A stretch of 12,882 nt of DNA from Flavobacteriales bacterium UBA7430 (GCA_002478765.1 DLQO01000003.1:1-12882), one strand, 5' to 3'; shown: positions 1 to 7,909, counted from the first letter of the stretch. Numbers and translations are program-made. Notes: generated by a model from the letters alone, not told the origin.

Positions 1-125
1 TCGTAACATTACGAAGGCTTTTTTCATTCCATCGATCAAATATCTTTACGACGTAGATAGATTAAATACAATCTCAACGTGTAACTAATCAAAAAAAACT
101 ACTTTAGAAGGAATTTTTGAAACCC

Positions 126-1370
126 ATGAAATTTCTGCTGATTACATATTATTTTGGAGATGATTCCGATGTTGGTGCTCAGCGTTGGAACAAAAACCTC
201 AAATACATTCAAGATTTAGCTTGGGAACCGGTTGTGTTTACCTTCAAAGAAAAAAAAGAAGCGAACCCTCCATTTGAAGTGATTTACAAGCCTCAATTAG
301 AACCCAACAAAATTTACCAATCTCTGTTCAACAAAAAGGTCCCCTCAGACATTTTAACGAATAAAAAAATCAGTCAATGGACCAAGCTCCTGGTCTTTAT
401 TCGTGCCAACTTTTTCATTCCGGACTCAAGAATTTTGTATGCCTACACCTCCAAACAAACTTTGCGAAAACGCTTGAAAGAAAAAGACATTGACCTTATT
501 ATCTCTACAGGACCCCCTCACAGCATGCACCTAATAGCTAAACAAATGAGTTCTGAATTCAACATCCCTTGGATTGCGGACTTCAGAGATCCATGGACCG
601 GTATTGAGTATTTCAAAAAATTGCCCCTACTCCCCTTTGCAAAGAGAATGCATCAAAGCCTAGAACAAAAGATTCTTCAGTCTTGTAATTCGCTAATCAC
701 AGTCAGTGATTCTTGGGCCGAACACTTAAAAGAATTAGGGGCAAAAAACACAAGTGTCATTCATAACGGTTTCGATACTGAAGATTTTAGCGAAATTGGC
801 TCAAACCCCAAGCGTATGTCCATCGCTCATTTTGGCACCTATCCAAAATCGAGAAATCACATTCAATTATGGGAAGTGTTTAATGACTTGGCTCAAGATG
901 AAAACTTCAAAAATGCCTTAGATCTTCATTTTTATGGATTTACCTACGATGACTTTCAAGCGGAACTGGCTCCTTATGAGTTTAAAAAGCAGGTGAAGCA
1001 ATTTAGCTCCATTCCCCATCATGAGGCAACTCATAAAATGTCTGAATATCGGTTTTTATTTTTAAGCCTCAGTGACACAACACTTTCTGAAGGTCGAATA
1101 CCCCTTAAATTTTATGAATACCTGGCAACCGGAAGAAAGATCATAGCCATTGGTAAAAAAGACACAGACCTCTCTAAGCTGATGAATGAATTACATTGTG
1201 GGTATTACATCAATTACGGAGAAGAAGACCGACTGAAAAAACTACTGAAAGAGGAATTCCTGGACCCAGAAATACAACCTGAAGAGCTAAGTCATCAAAG
1301 AATGGAATACTCGAAGAAAGAGCAAGCTAAGAAATACGTTCAACTCTTTAACCGAGTGATTGGTCGTTAA
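126..1370 (+). CDS. GT-B fold glycosyltransferase (family 4-like)
   Basis: Probable cytoplasmic glycosyltransferase that moves a sugar from a nucleotide donor to a growing surface glycan; donor and acceptor cannot be read from sequence. Seen from the ATG at 126 (414 residues): an N-terminal start MKFLLITYYF followed by GAQRW, the STGPPHS stretch at residues 127-133, ADFRDPW at 151-157, HNGFD at 213-217 closing the linker into the second Rossmann domain, and the donor-site region EGRIPLKFYEY at 322-332 with Glu322 and Glu331. This order is typical of Bacteroidota GT4-type enzymes of about 400 residues. A TTG at 117 is in frame, but the ATG at 126 begins the family's usual N-terminus. A purine-rich AAGGA at 108-112 lies 4 bases before the TTG and 13 before the ATG, so it does not decide the start cleanly. 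The stop is one base from the stop of the convergent GT2 gene. Family is confident; specificity is unknown. Confidence 0.88.
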   Translation: MKFLLITYYFGDDSDVGAQRWNKNLKYIQDLAWEPVVFTFKEKKEANPPFEVIYKPQLEPNKIYQSLFNKKVPSDILTNKKISQWTKLLVFIRANFFIPDSRILYAYTSKQTLRKRLKEKDIDLIISTGPPHSMHLIAKQMSSEFNIPWIADFRDPWTGIEYFKKLPLLPFAKRMHQSLEQKILQSCNSLITVSDSWAEHLKELGAKNTSVIHNGFDTEDFSEIGSNPKRMSIAHFGTYPKSRNHIQLWEVFNDLAQDENFKNALDLHFYGFTYDDFQAELAPYEFKKQVKQFSSIPHHEATHKMSEYRFLFLSLSDTTLSEGRIPLKFYEYLATGRKIIAIGKKDTDLSKLMNELHCGYYINYGEEDRLKKLLKEEFLDPEIQPEELSHQRMEYSKKEQAKKYVQLFNRVIGR

Positions 1371-1371
1371 T

Positions 1372-2283
1372 CTACCTTTGAGTGAGTCCTTTAATTAAGC
1401 CTTTGACCACCCAAATGCATTTAAAAAATCTAAATTTATTGGCTTTGGCTACAGGTATTTGCAGGAAATAACACCCTGAAAACAAAAGCTGTTTCAAGAG
1501 TTTTGCAAACACAAAAAGGATTCCATGCCATTTACCTCCCTGTACAAATCTCTTAGCCGACTGCTCCCCACTGAGTACAATTCTATTTTTAATATACGTA
1601 GCCTCTAACTTATACGCTGCTTCGAAGTGAAGAATACACATTTCTTCTAAATTGTACAGTTTTGCTCCGTAGGGACTTTTTGAAAGCCTTGAAAACAATT
1701 CGGTTTCCTCACCCAAGCCCAATGTATTGCCCATCATACCGATAGAAGTATCAAAGAGACCAATGACATCAAAAATCTCTTTCTTAAAGCAGACATTCCC
1801 TCCAGCAAAACCCTCATTTGCTGACATACCCCTCAAACATCCATTTGTTGAAGCAAAAGTTCTGACAAAGTACTTGGGATCCATCCACTTGGGGCAAGGA
1901 ACTTCAAAACGTGGATATATGGGGCCTCCAAAAACATGCGCATCGACACAATATAGGGCATCAAATAAACTAGACAACCAATGTTCACCAATTACTGCGT
2001 CATCATCAACAAAAGCTACAAATTCCCCTTTGGCACTTTTGATGCCTGTATTTCTAGAATAACTGAGGCCTTGTTGATTTTCAAAAACATACCTAAGATT
2101 CTTGTTCGGAAACGATTGAAATTCGCTAACTACCCCTGCAGTATCATCATTACTATTGTTATCAATGACAAGCAGTTCAACCTCATCATTCTGGAGTAAA
2201 TCCATTTGATGTAAAACAGCCGATAAACCTTCCTTTAAAAAGGAAGAACGATTATACGTACATATGACAATACTCAATTTCAT
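1372..2283 (-). CDS. Family 2 glycosyltransferase (GT-A fold)
   Basis: Predicted inverting GT-A glycosyltransferase of 303 residues that uses a nucleotide sugar, probably adding a residue to a lipid-linked surface polysaccharide. The protein opens with MKLSIVICTYNR, the classic GT2 first strand. It then shows DNNSND at 41-46 (nucleotide binding), FVDDD at 91-95 (the metal-binding DxD equivalent), GGNVCFKKE at 161-169, and GEETELFSR at 191-199 carrying the acidic residue expected as catalytic base. The last 50 residues are hydrophobic and basic and may attach the enzyme to the membrane. An in-frame TTG lies three codons upstream at 2292, but the ATG at 2283 starts directly at the conserved strand and is preferred. 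It lies 19 bases after the flippase stop on the same strand, so co-transcription is likely. The acceptor is not predictable. Confidence 0.9.
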   Translation of the reverse strand: MKLSIVICTYNRSSFLKEGLSAVLHQMDLLQNDEVELLVIDNNSNDDTAGVVSEFQSFPNKNLRYVFENQQGLSYSRNTGIKSAKGEFVAFVDDDAVIGEHWLSSLFDALYCVDAHVFGGPIYPRFEVPCPKWMDPKYFVRTFASTNGCLRGMSANEGFAGGNVCFKKEIFDVIGLFDTSIGMMGNTLGLGEETELFSRLSKSPYGAKLYNLEEMCILHFEAAYKLEATYIKNRIVLSGEQSAKRFVQGGKWHGILFVFAKLLKQLLFSGCYFLQIPVAKANKFRFFKCIWVVKGLIKGLTQR

Positions 2284-2302
2284 AGGTCTCAACTAAGAAT
2301 AT

Positions 2303-3787
2303 TTAAACGGGTTTTCTCAATATTTTTTCATCAACAAATGTATTCAGAGGCTCGACCCATTTTAATTTATAAACAATAAATAGTTGTGAAATAAGTGCAC
2401 AACCCACTTTAAAACATAAATTAAATAGAGTGCTTGGGGAATCAGGAATAGAATAAAAAATCAACATTAAAATTAACTGAACCGCAAGTAATTTCATGAA
2501 AACTAAATCAAAAGGCAAAAGACCCAAACGAAAGTATATAAAAACAAGCTTGATTAAATTATAAACTAAAATAGCTAACATACTGGCAAAGGCAGCCCCT
2601 TCAATTCCGTGATTTAAAACTACAATAAAATAATAATTGGCAACTAAATTCAACATGGTCAGAATGGATAAGGCGATAATGTTAAATCTATAAAAGCGTG
2701 AAAAATTGATAATTTCAGAGTTAAACCCAGTTGCCATATTAATGACCGAGGTAGCACCGATGATGAAAATCACAGAAACCGTCTCTAAAAGCACCTCCTT
2801 GGAGGGTAACAAATGAAACAACATTTCTACGCCTAAAAATAGCCCACTGTAAATGAGGAGGCCTAAAAACAAGAGCGTCTTTGCCGAAGCCTTGTACAGC
2901 TTATTCAAATGTTCATACTTATTTTCTTTTACCAATTTCGAAACTTGAGGGGCATACAACGAAAATAAACCTCGAGCTGGAATGAATATTACAGATGCAG
3001 CGACAGCAGCTATACTGTAAACTCCATTGGCTTTGTAAGATATTAAATTCGGAATCATTAGCGTGTCTAGTTTAAAAACAAACAGATAACCCAAACTCCC
3101 CGCAACGGCATAATAAGAATAATTACGGTATTCTTTTTTAGTGAAGTGCGTAAAAATAGATGAAATTTTGGTGGTAAGCCCTATGGTCTTTCTCTTGGAG
3201 GCAAAAACAAAAAGAGCCATCAAAATAAGCAAGTAAGCAATATTATAGAGTCCTAATCCTTTCGTATTGGTATCAATTATGGCATAATACAGCAAAATAA
3301 ATATCGTAGGCAACACAAGTTTAGGCAATAAATTGTCCAAAATGGTCGGGAAAGCTATTTTCTGATGAATGCTAAGCTGCTTTTTCAATAAGTCAATAAG
3401 CCCCAGACAAAAAGCAAGACAAAAAGCAAAGTAAATAAACTCTAGCTTCATGTAATCCGACAATAGATCAGCACCAAAAAAGATCAATAAAAAAACAAAA
3501 ACACCATTTCGAAGAACCCTGAACAGGGCATAACTGAATAACTTGGTGTTATTTTTCTCTTGGAGTTTGGGTGTGAAATTTATTAAGCTTGATGAGGCTC
3601 CCATGAGTATCAGTGGCCAAAGAAGGAAAGCGATGCTTTCTGTATACCTCAAAACGCCTAAAAACTCTTGATTTTGAGTGTAAATAAACAAATTAGAAAG
3701 CACCCCTACAAAAACACCGATGTAGCTGAATAAGCTAAACCGAAAAAGTTCACGCTGCTCTTTATGGGGTTTGGTTTGATGAATCAA
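2303..3787 (-). CDS. Polysaccharide flippase (Wzx/MATE-like, MOP superfamily)
   Basis: Integral membrane protein of 494 residues, likely exporting undecaprenyl-linked oligosaccharide units from the inner to the outer face of the cytoplasmic membrane. By eye there are about 14 hydrophobic segments separated by short basic loops. The first is around residues 18-40 after a charged N-terminus, and a central charged stretch precedes the FVFKLDTLMIPNLISYKANGVY region, a pattern typical of polysaccharide biosynthesis proteins. Length and topology match the family. No ATG is near the N-terminus: the frame opens after a TAA 15 bases upstream, and the only usual start before the first membrane segment is TTG at 3787. 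The next in-frame Met at residue 62 would delete two helices. Neighbouring glycosyltransferases support a role in glycan export, but sequence alone does not separate Wzx from other MOP transporters. Confidence 0.85.
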   Translation of the reverse strand: MIHQTKPHKEQRELFRFSLFSYIGVFVGVLSNLFIYTQNQEFLGVLRYTESIAFLLWPLILMGASSSLINFTPKLQEKNNTKLFSYALFRVLRNGVFVFLLIFFGADLLSDYMKLEFIYFAFCLAFCLGLIDLLKKQLSIHQKIAFPTILDNLLPKLVLPTIFILLYYAIIDTNTKGLGLYNIAYLLILMALFVFASKRKTIGLTTKISSIFTHFTKKEYRNYSYYAVAGSLGYLFVFKLDTLMIPNLISYKANGVYSIAAVAASVIFIPARGLFSLYAPQVSKLVKENKYEHLNKLYKASAKTLLFLGLLIYSGLFLGVEMLFHLLPSKEVLLETVSVIFIIGATSVINMATGFNSEIINFSRFYRFNIIALSILTMLNLVANYYFIVVLNHGIEGAAFASMLAILVYNLIKLVFIYFRLGLLPFDLVFMKLLAVQLILMLIFYSIPDSPSTLFNLCFKVGCALISQLFIVYKLKWVEPLNTFVDEKILRKPV

Positions 3788-3956
3788 GGTCTCTAAATTT
3801 TAACTCAGCTACAATAGTAAGAGTTTTCAACTAATAATACGGATATAAAATAAGAATTTATCATTCTCGATAACGCCTCGATTACCGAATACACCTTCAA
3901 GACTTATTCATTTATTTAATCTTTTTCAAACAAAAAAATCTCAATCAAATAACGAA

Positions 3957-3964
3957 TATGTTTG
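3957..3964 (+). promoter_or_regulatory. Possible -7 element upstream of the pyruvyltransferase gene
   Basis: TATGTTTG fits the Bacteroidota -7 consensus TAnnTTTG and would give a leader of roughly 80 bases before the ATG at 4049. No TTTG is seen at the expected -33 distance, so the call is weak. It lies in the 261-base AT-rich divergent region (3788-4048), in which I see no RNA gene, no strong hairpin and no credible small ORF. No convincing promoter was seen for the flippase on the other strand; TACTATTG at about 3812-3819 (minus) is the nearest match. Confidence 0.3.
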
Positions 3965-4048
3965 AAAATTCTGATTTTGAATATCATGGAAATTAATTGT
4001 ATTCTTACCAATCATTACTCAGACACTAACTCTTAGCAATAAGTCCTC

Positions 4049-4987
4049 ATGCAAAATGGCATCATATACTTCCCTGAATCCACAAATATTGGAGATGATA
4101 TACAAACCTATGCAGCCTCTCTTCTCGTAAGTCAGCCTGAACTATGCAACAGAGAGAAGCTTGATGAATTGCCTGAGAAAACTCGTCTCCTTTGTAACGG
4201 GTGGTTTATGGAGAATTCTAAACATTGGCCTCCTTCAAAGAATGTTGACTCTTTGTTTGTGTCATTTCACATCTCTGGAAAAAACAAAAAAACAATGACA
4301 ACAGAGAAAGCCATTGAATATTACAAGCAACATGAACCCATTGGATGTCGAGATTACGACACGTTAAATTTACTTGAGAGTTTCGGTGTGGATGCTTACT
4401 TCTCTGGCTGCCTTACGCTTACCCTACCTAAATATGAGAGAGAAAAAAGTGACGAGGTTCTTTTTGTAGACGTTTTAAGAACCAACTACACAAAGAACTA
4501 CCGAGAAACGGTTGTGAAAAACATCATACCTAAATCATACCGTAACAACGTGAAATTTGTGAGTCATATTTCAGATGATTTAAAACATTTAGATGCCGAG
4601 ACAAGAATGGCTCAAGCCCAACAAATGCTAGAGCGATATGGAAAAGCAAAACTGGTATTTACCTCGCTCATCCACTGTGCTTTGCCTTGTATAGCTCTCG
4701 GAACACCCGTTGTTTTTATTGATTTTGGATTCAATAACAATCAGGCCAAAAGAGATCGTTTCAATGGAATTATTGATTTATTTAAAATCGAATCGAATCT
4801 GAGCGCACCTTTTATGCAGCGAAATTTAATGAGTAAACTGGCTCGAGTAAGCGGCTTACATCACCTAACAAAGGGACGCATCACAAAACTTTCCGAAGAA
4901 CTTTTTGAATACGCAGAAGTTCGTTCAAATCATTTGACTTTGGCCGATAAAATGAAAAGTGAAGTTCGCAATTTTTTCACCTCCTAG
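4049..4987 (+). CDS. Polysaccharide pyruvyltransferase family protein
   Basis: A 312-residue protein of the polysaccharide pyruvyltransferase family, whose characterised members transfer pyruvate from phosphoenolpyruvate to sugar hydroxyls as a ketal; the family also has members of unknown reaction. Seen: N-terminal NIGDD at 13-17 (the family's typical N-x-G-D start), IGCRDYDT at 98-105 with SGCLTLTL at 119-126 (matching the usual RE/D...T and GCPTLTL blocks), and TSLIHCALP at 205-213 followed by LGTPVVFID, the C-domain motif. Leu207 stands where many relatives have Arg (T-S-R-x-H); His209 is kept. An in-frame TAA lies about 12 bases upstream of the ATG, fixing the start. It is divergent from the flippase and convergent with the yfhO-like gene, 28 bases apart. 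Family is solid; pyruvyl transfer itself is inferred. Confidence 0.85.
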   Translation: MQNGIIYFPESTNIGDDIQTYAASLLVSQPELCNREKLDELPEKTRLLCNGWFMENSKHWPPSKNVDSLFVSFHISGKNKKTMTTEKAIEYYKQHEPIGCRDYDTLNLLESFGVDAYFSGCLTLTLPKYEREKSDEVLFVDVLRTNYTKNYRETVVKNIIPKSYRNNVKFVSHISDDLKHLDAETRMAQAQQMLERYGKAKLVFTSLIHCALPCIALGTPVVFIDFGFNNNQAKRDRFNGIIDLFKIESNLSAPFMQRNLMSKLARVSGLHHLTKGRITKLSEELFEYAEVRSNHLTLADKMKSEVRNFFTS

Positions 4988-5015
4988 CTCTCATAGAATC
5001 TGCAAAAAAAGACAG

Positions 5016-7418
5016 CTAATCATTAGAAATTAAACCGGGTTTAAAACCGGCAACGATGATTAAAATAAAAATCAATAGCGAACACACAAGAGCAAAAGAA
5101 GATCCATAAGCCACCGACTTGGGTTCAAATTTAAATTCCACTTGATAAACTCCTTGGGGTAATTGCATCCCTCGCAAAACGTAATTCACTCTGTAATGCT
5201 CATTTAACTCATTATTGATGTATGCATTCCAACCCTTGTCGTAAAAAATTTCAGAAAATACGGCAAAGGATGGCTCCGAAGTACTCACATCATAAATTAA
5301 ATGGTTGGGCTGATAGGAAGTCAAAGAAATACTCCCCGACTTGGAAAACGAACCTTGAGTCAAACCAAAACGTTGATCAACCAACACTTCATTGGCGGGG
5401 TTAAAAGAAGACAACAAGGTCATTTCTTCATCGGCGTTCTCAACAACCTTAAGGTCACTTACCAACCATGCAGCTCCAAGTCTAGACGGATTTATTGTCG
5501 CTGACAAATCTCCCGTAGATCCCTTTCGAAGGATGTATTTCGTATTCATCATGTGGATGACCGAAGGGTTCCCTCTCGCAATCTGCAGGTCTATCAATTC
5601 CTGGTAACGCTTCAGCTTTGCACCGTGATAACCGGCAATATTATTGTGAAAATAAGAAGTCCTTGCTCCTGCATCCAATCGTTCTGCAGTATTGTAAACA
5701 CGGAAATTCAATTCCTCATCCGCTAAAATCTGAATGTCTGCAGCCGTCTTTTGGAAAGGTTGTTCCATTTTCCGAGCTTTCACAAAATCACCACCATCCA
5801 GATATCGTAAATTCACAGGAAGCAGATCAATCAGTATTAGTCCTGCTAATGTGGCAGCAAAACCAAGATGTTTGAGCTTCTTAGCTTGGAACAAATAAAC
5901 ACTAAATCCGGCTAGTAAAACAAAAGCCAATGAGCGTAAAGCATCAGAGCGCAACATAGAGGATCGATCCATTTCTAAGGCCGAAACTAAAAAGTCAGGA
6001 TAATTGGCGTCCGCTCTCGATGTGAAATCAAAAAGCAAAGGCCCTACAAAAGCGAAAAAAGCACAGATACTAAGTGAAATAACCAGTGAATACTTCAATG
6101 CTTTTTGAACCTGATGAGTATCTCGTGACTTTGACACAAGCTCCTTCACCGCGAGAAAAGCAAGGAAAGGAATGGTCAGTTCAGCAATCACCAATATCAT
6201 AGAAACGGTACGAAACTTATTGTAACCAGGAACATAATCGAGAAATAAATCCGTTAACCACATCATATTGTGTCCCCAAGCTAGGGCAAAAGACAAAAGC
6301 GTACAAGAGAGTAGCCACCACTTTATGCGCCCCTTCACCAAGAAAGCCCCCAATAGAAATAGGAAACAAAGTACAGCACCTACATAAACAGGGCCGGAGG
6401 TAAAAGGTTGGTCGCCCCAATAGGTTGGCATTCTTTTGATGATATTTTTCGCATTGGGTACACGATTTCTTTTTAAAACTTGATAGACTTCGGAATCTTT
6501 GGAAAGCTCCGAGCTCGAAGCGCCACCCATCAAATTGGGAATCATCAAATTAAAGGTTTCCGTAATTCCGTATGACCAACTGGTCGCATAATCTTTATTC
6601 AGTCCTGAGGTTTTGTTCTCTTGACGCCCGTCAATGGTCAATTCAGATTGGCTACGGGTACTGTATTTACCATACTCATAGGTCGTCCATATTTTCTCAA
6701 CATTAGCACCTACTGCTAATAGTGCTGCAAAAACCAAAACCAAACCCGTCTTAACAAATTCTGTAACTTTCTTTTCTTTAACGGCATGTACCAACTCAAA
6801 AACAGCAAAGATGAGTACCATCATCAACAAATAATAAGTGATTTGAAGGTGGTTGGCGCGTATCTGCAAGGCTAAAAACAAAGCCGTTAAGGCTGCGCCT
6901 CGAAGGACCTTTCCTTTGTAAGCAATAAGAATACCCGCCAGAACAGGTGCCATATAAGCCATTGCATGTGCCTTGGTATTGTGTCCGGCTTCGATGATGA
7001 TAAAAAGATAAGACGTCAAGCCAAATCCTAAAGCACCAGCAACGGCCATAGGGGCTGAAAGCCCCATGCTCAACATCAAAATGTAAAAACCAACGAATGC
7101 AATAAGAACAAAAGACGCTTCCTTAGGAAAGTTGAAGGAAATGAGCCTGTCGGCAAAACGCGTTAAATTAGATGGGGTGTGGTGCGAAATTTGATAGGCA
7201 GGCATACCGCCAAACATTCTATTGGTCCAAAGAGCCTCTTCGCCCGTTTCAGCTCGATACTCAATCAGTTCCTGAGACATCCCCCTATAATTAACGATGT
7301 CACCCTGATAGATCTTTTCACCCTGAAAAAGAGGCTGAAAATAAACAAAGGTAACGAGTAAAAATACGACGAGTGCCGCTACGTGAGGAAGGGCACTTTT
7401 TAAATTGAAATTTTGCAT
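5016..7418 (-). CDS. YfhO-family membrane protein (GT-C-like)
   Basis: Large polytopic membrane protein of 800 residues. YfhO of Bacillus subtilis takes part in glycosylating lipoteichoic acid from an undecaprenyl-phosphate sugar; the role in Bacteroidota is not established, so a lipid-phosphate-sugar-dependent glycosyltransferase of the outer leaflet is an inference. Seen: first membrane helix at about 11-31, then a periplasmic loop with IYQGD ending at Asp40 and LWTNRMFGGMPAY at 63-75 (the GT-C style acidic loop). Further on are the conserved EAGHNTKAHA and RANHLQITYY segments, many more helices, and a C-terminal soluble region with EIFYDKGWNAYIN followed by a final helix. The frame is open up to 7520, but those 34 extra residues are charged and Cys/Phe-rich with no family resemblance; the ATG at 7418 precedes the expected N-terminus. 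Candidate -7 elements are TTTATTTG (7453-7460, minus) or TATCTTAG just before the ATG; both are imperfect. Confidence 0.87.
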   Translation of the reverse strand: MQNFNLKSALPHVAALVVFLLVTFVYFQPLFQGEKIYQGDIVNYRGMSQELIEYRAETGEEALWTNRMFGGMPAYQISHHTPSNLTRFADRLISFNFPKEASFVLIAFVGFYILMLSMGLSAPMAVAGALGFGLTSYLFIIIEAGHNTKAHAMAYMAPVLAGILIAYKGKVLRGAALTALFLALQIRANHLQITYYLLMMVLIFAVFELVHAVKEKKVTEFVKTGLVLVFAALLAVGANVEKIWTTYEYGKYSTRSQSELTIDGRQENKTSGLNKDYATSWSYGITETFNLMIPNLMGGASSSELSKDSEVYQVLKRNRVPNAKNIIKRMPTYWGDQPFTSGPVYVGAVLCFLFLLGAFLVKGRIKWWLLSCTLLSFALAWGHNMMWLTDLFLDYVPGYNKFRTVSMILVIAELTIPFLAFLAVKELVSKSRDTHQVQKALKYSLVISLSICAFFAFVGPLLFDFTSRADANYPDFLVSALEMDRSSMLRSDALRSLAFVLLAGFSVYLFQAKKLKHLGFAATLAGLILIDLLPVNLRYLDGGDFVKARKMEQPFQKTAADIQILADEELNFRVYNTAERLDAGARTSYFHNNIAGYHGAKLKRYQELIDLQIARGNPSVIHMMNTKYILRKGSTGDLSATINPSRLGAAWLVSDLKVVENADEEMTLLSSFNPANEVLVDQRFGLTQGSFSKSGSISLTSYQPNHLIYDVSTSEPSFAVFSEIFYDKGWNAYINNELNEHYRVNYVLRGMQLPQGVYQVEFKFEPKSVAYGSSFALVCSLLIFILIIVAGFKPGLISND

Positions 7419-7560
7419 GCCCCTAAGATAAAAAAATGAGCAATACTCTTGGCAAATAAAGCGCGAATGCTTAAAATAGAAATTACTCGAAAGAATTTGG
7501 TCGCTGGGTCTAGAAAACACACCTTATGATGAAATGAGGATTATAGATTCGACATCGGGG

Positions 7561-7833
7561 CTATTCTACCTCTTCATAGTCTACATAATCGCCCAAAGAC
7601 TCGGTATTGATTTTTTCTTTGGATGATTTTTTGGACTTCAAATGAACTTCACCCTCTTTCTTGGGTTTTTCTTGCGGTCCAAAACCACCCCTTTGTTGAT
7701 GCATCTGATCTTTGAATTTCTCTTGAACCTTCTTGGCGGCATAACGCATCAAAAAAGGTGCAAGTAAGCGAGCAATCATTTTGAAAGCATAGTAGAAAAA
7801 AACAATAAAAAGTACGGTCTTTATAAGTCCCAC
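7561..7833 (-). CDS. DUF4834-family small membrane protein
   Basis: A 90-residue protein with one N-terminal membrane segment (residues 4-28, VLFIVFFYYAFKMIARLLAPFL). It is followed by a basic, Gln-rich helix (KKVQEKFKDQMHQQ), a low-complexity Lys-rich linker, and an acidic end GDYVDYEEVE. This layout, including the closing G-x-Y-V-D-[FY]-E-E, matches the uncharacterised Bacteroidota family DUF4834 as I remember it; no function is known. The start is GTG at 7833. No ATG exists before the helix (the next Met is residue 19, inside it), and a TAAATTTG -7 element at 7859-7866 places transcription start about 20 bases upstream. It precedes the yfhO-like gene by 142 bases on the same strand, so they may share a transcript. 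The tail is probably cytoplasmic by the positive-inside rule. Confidence 0.75.
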   Translation of the reverse strand: MGLIKTVLFIVFFYYAFKMIARLLAPFLMRYAAKKVQEKFKDQMHQQRGGFGPQEKPKKEGEVHLKSKKSSKEKINTESLGDYVDYEEVE

Positions 7834-7858
7834 AAGTAAAACAATGTTGGTGAAAGTT

Positions 7859-7866
7859 CAAATTTA
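7859..7866 (-). promoter_or_regulatory. -7 promoter element for the DUF4834 gene
   Basis: On the minus strand this reads TAAATTTG, an exact match to the Bacteroidota TAnnTTTG element, about 25 bases before the GTG start. No clear TTTG sits at the -33 position; the nearest is only 12 bases upstream. It lies 14 bases past the carB terminator hairpin, consistent with a new transcription unit starting right after carB ends. Confidence 0.5.
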
Positions 7867-7880
7867 CCAAATCCAAAACA

Positions 7881-7909
7881 AAAAAGTGCCCGCATAGCGA
7901 GCACTTTTT
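7881..7909 (-). terminator. Intrinsic terminator after carB
   Basis: Hairpin with arms AAAAAGTGC and GCACTTTTT plus an inner CGC/GCG stem, one C-A mismatch, and an ATA loop. On the minus strand it lies 26 bases past the carB stop and ends in a run of T residues. The other strand also ends in five T, so it could work in both directions, but no gene on the plus strand needs it. Confidence 0.85.

Noticed and set aside
2..24. Short inverted repeat CGTAACATTACG followed by T6, considered as a terminator of an upstream gene
   Set aside because: The stem is only four to five AT-rich pairs and is separated from the T-run by several bases; it is too weak to call.
1727..2062. Plus-strand frame of 111 codons inside the GT2 gene
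   Set aside because: It is antisense to a gene with all GT2 motifs intact, and its protein shows no domain-like pattern.
3841..3900. Repeated TCGAT and TAACG words in the divergent intergenic region, considered as an operator
   Set aside because: The words are short, irregularly spaced and not symmetrical, and are expected by chance at this length.
5035..5050. Near-palindrome CCGGGTTTAAAACCGG at the end of the yfhO-like gene, considered as a terminator for the convergent pyruvyltransferase gene
   Set aside because: It has no T-run on either side, has mismatches near its centre, and lies within coding sequence for GFKPG.
7419..7520. 34-codon N-terminal extension of the YfhO-like frame
   Set aside because: The extra residues are charged and Cys/Phe-rich, do not resemble the family's N-terminus, and the region carries promoter-like sequence; the ATG at 7418 fits better.
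7649..7876. 75-codon minus-strand frame overlapping the DUF4834 gene
   Set aside because: It is a frame-shifted shadow of the DUF4834 gene with no family features, and it would begin upstream of the -7 element.
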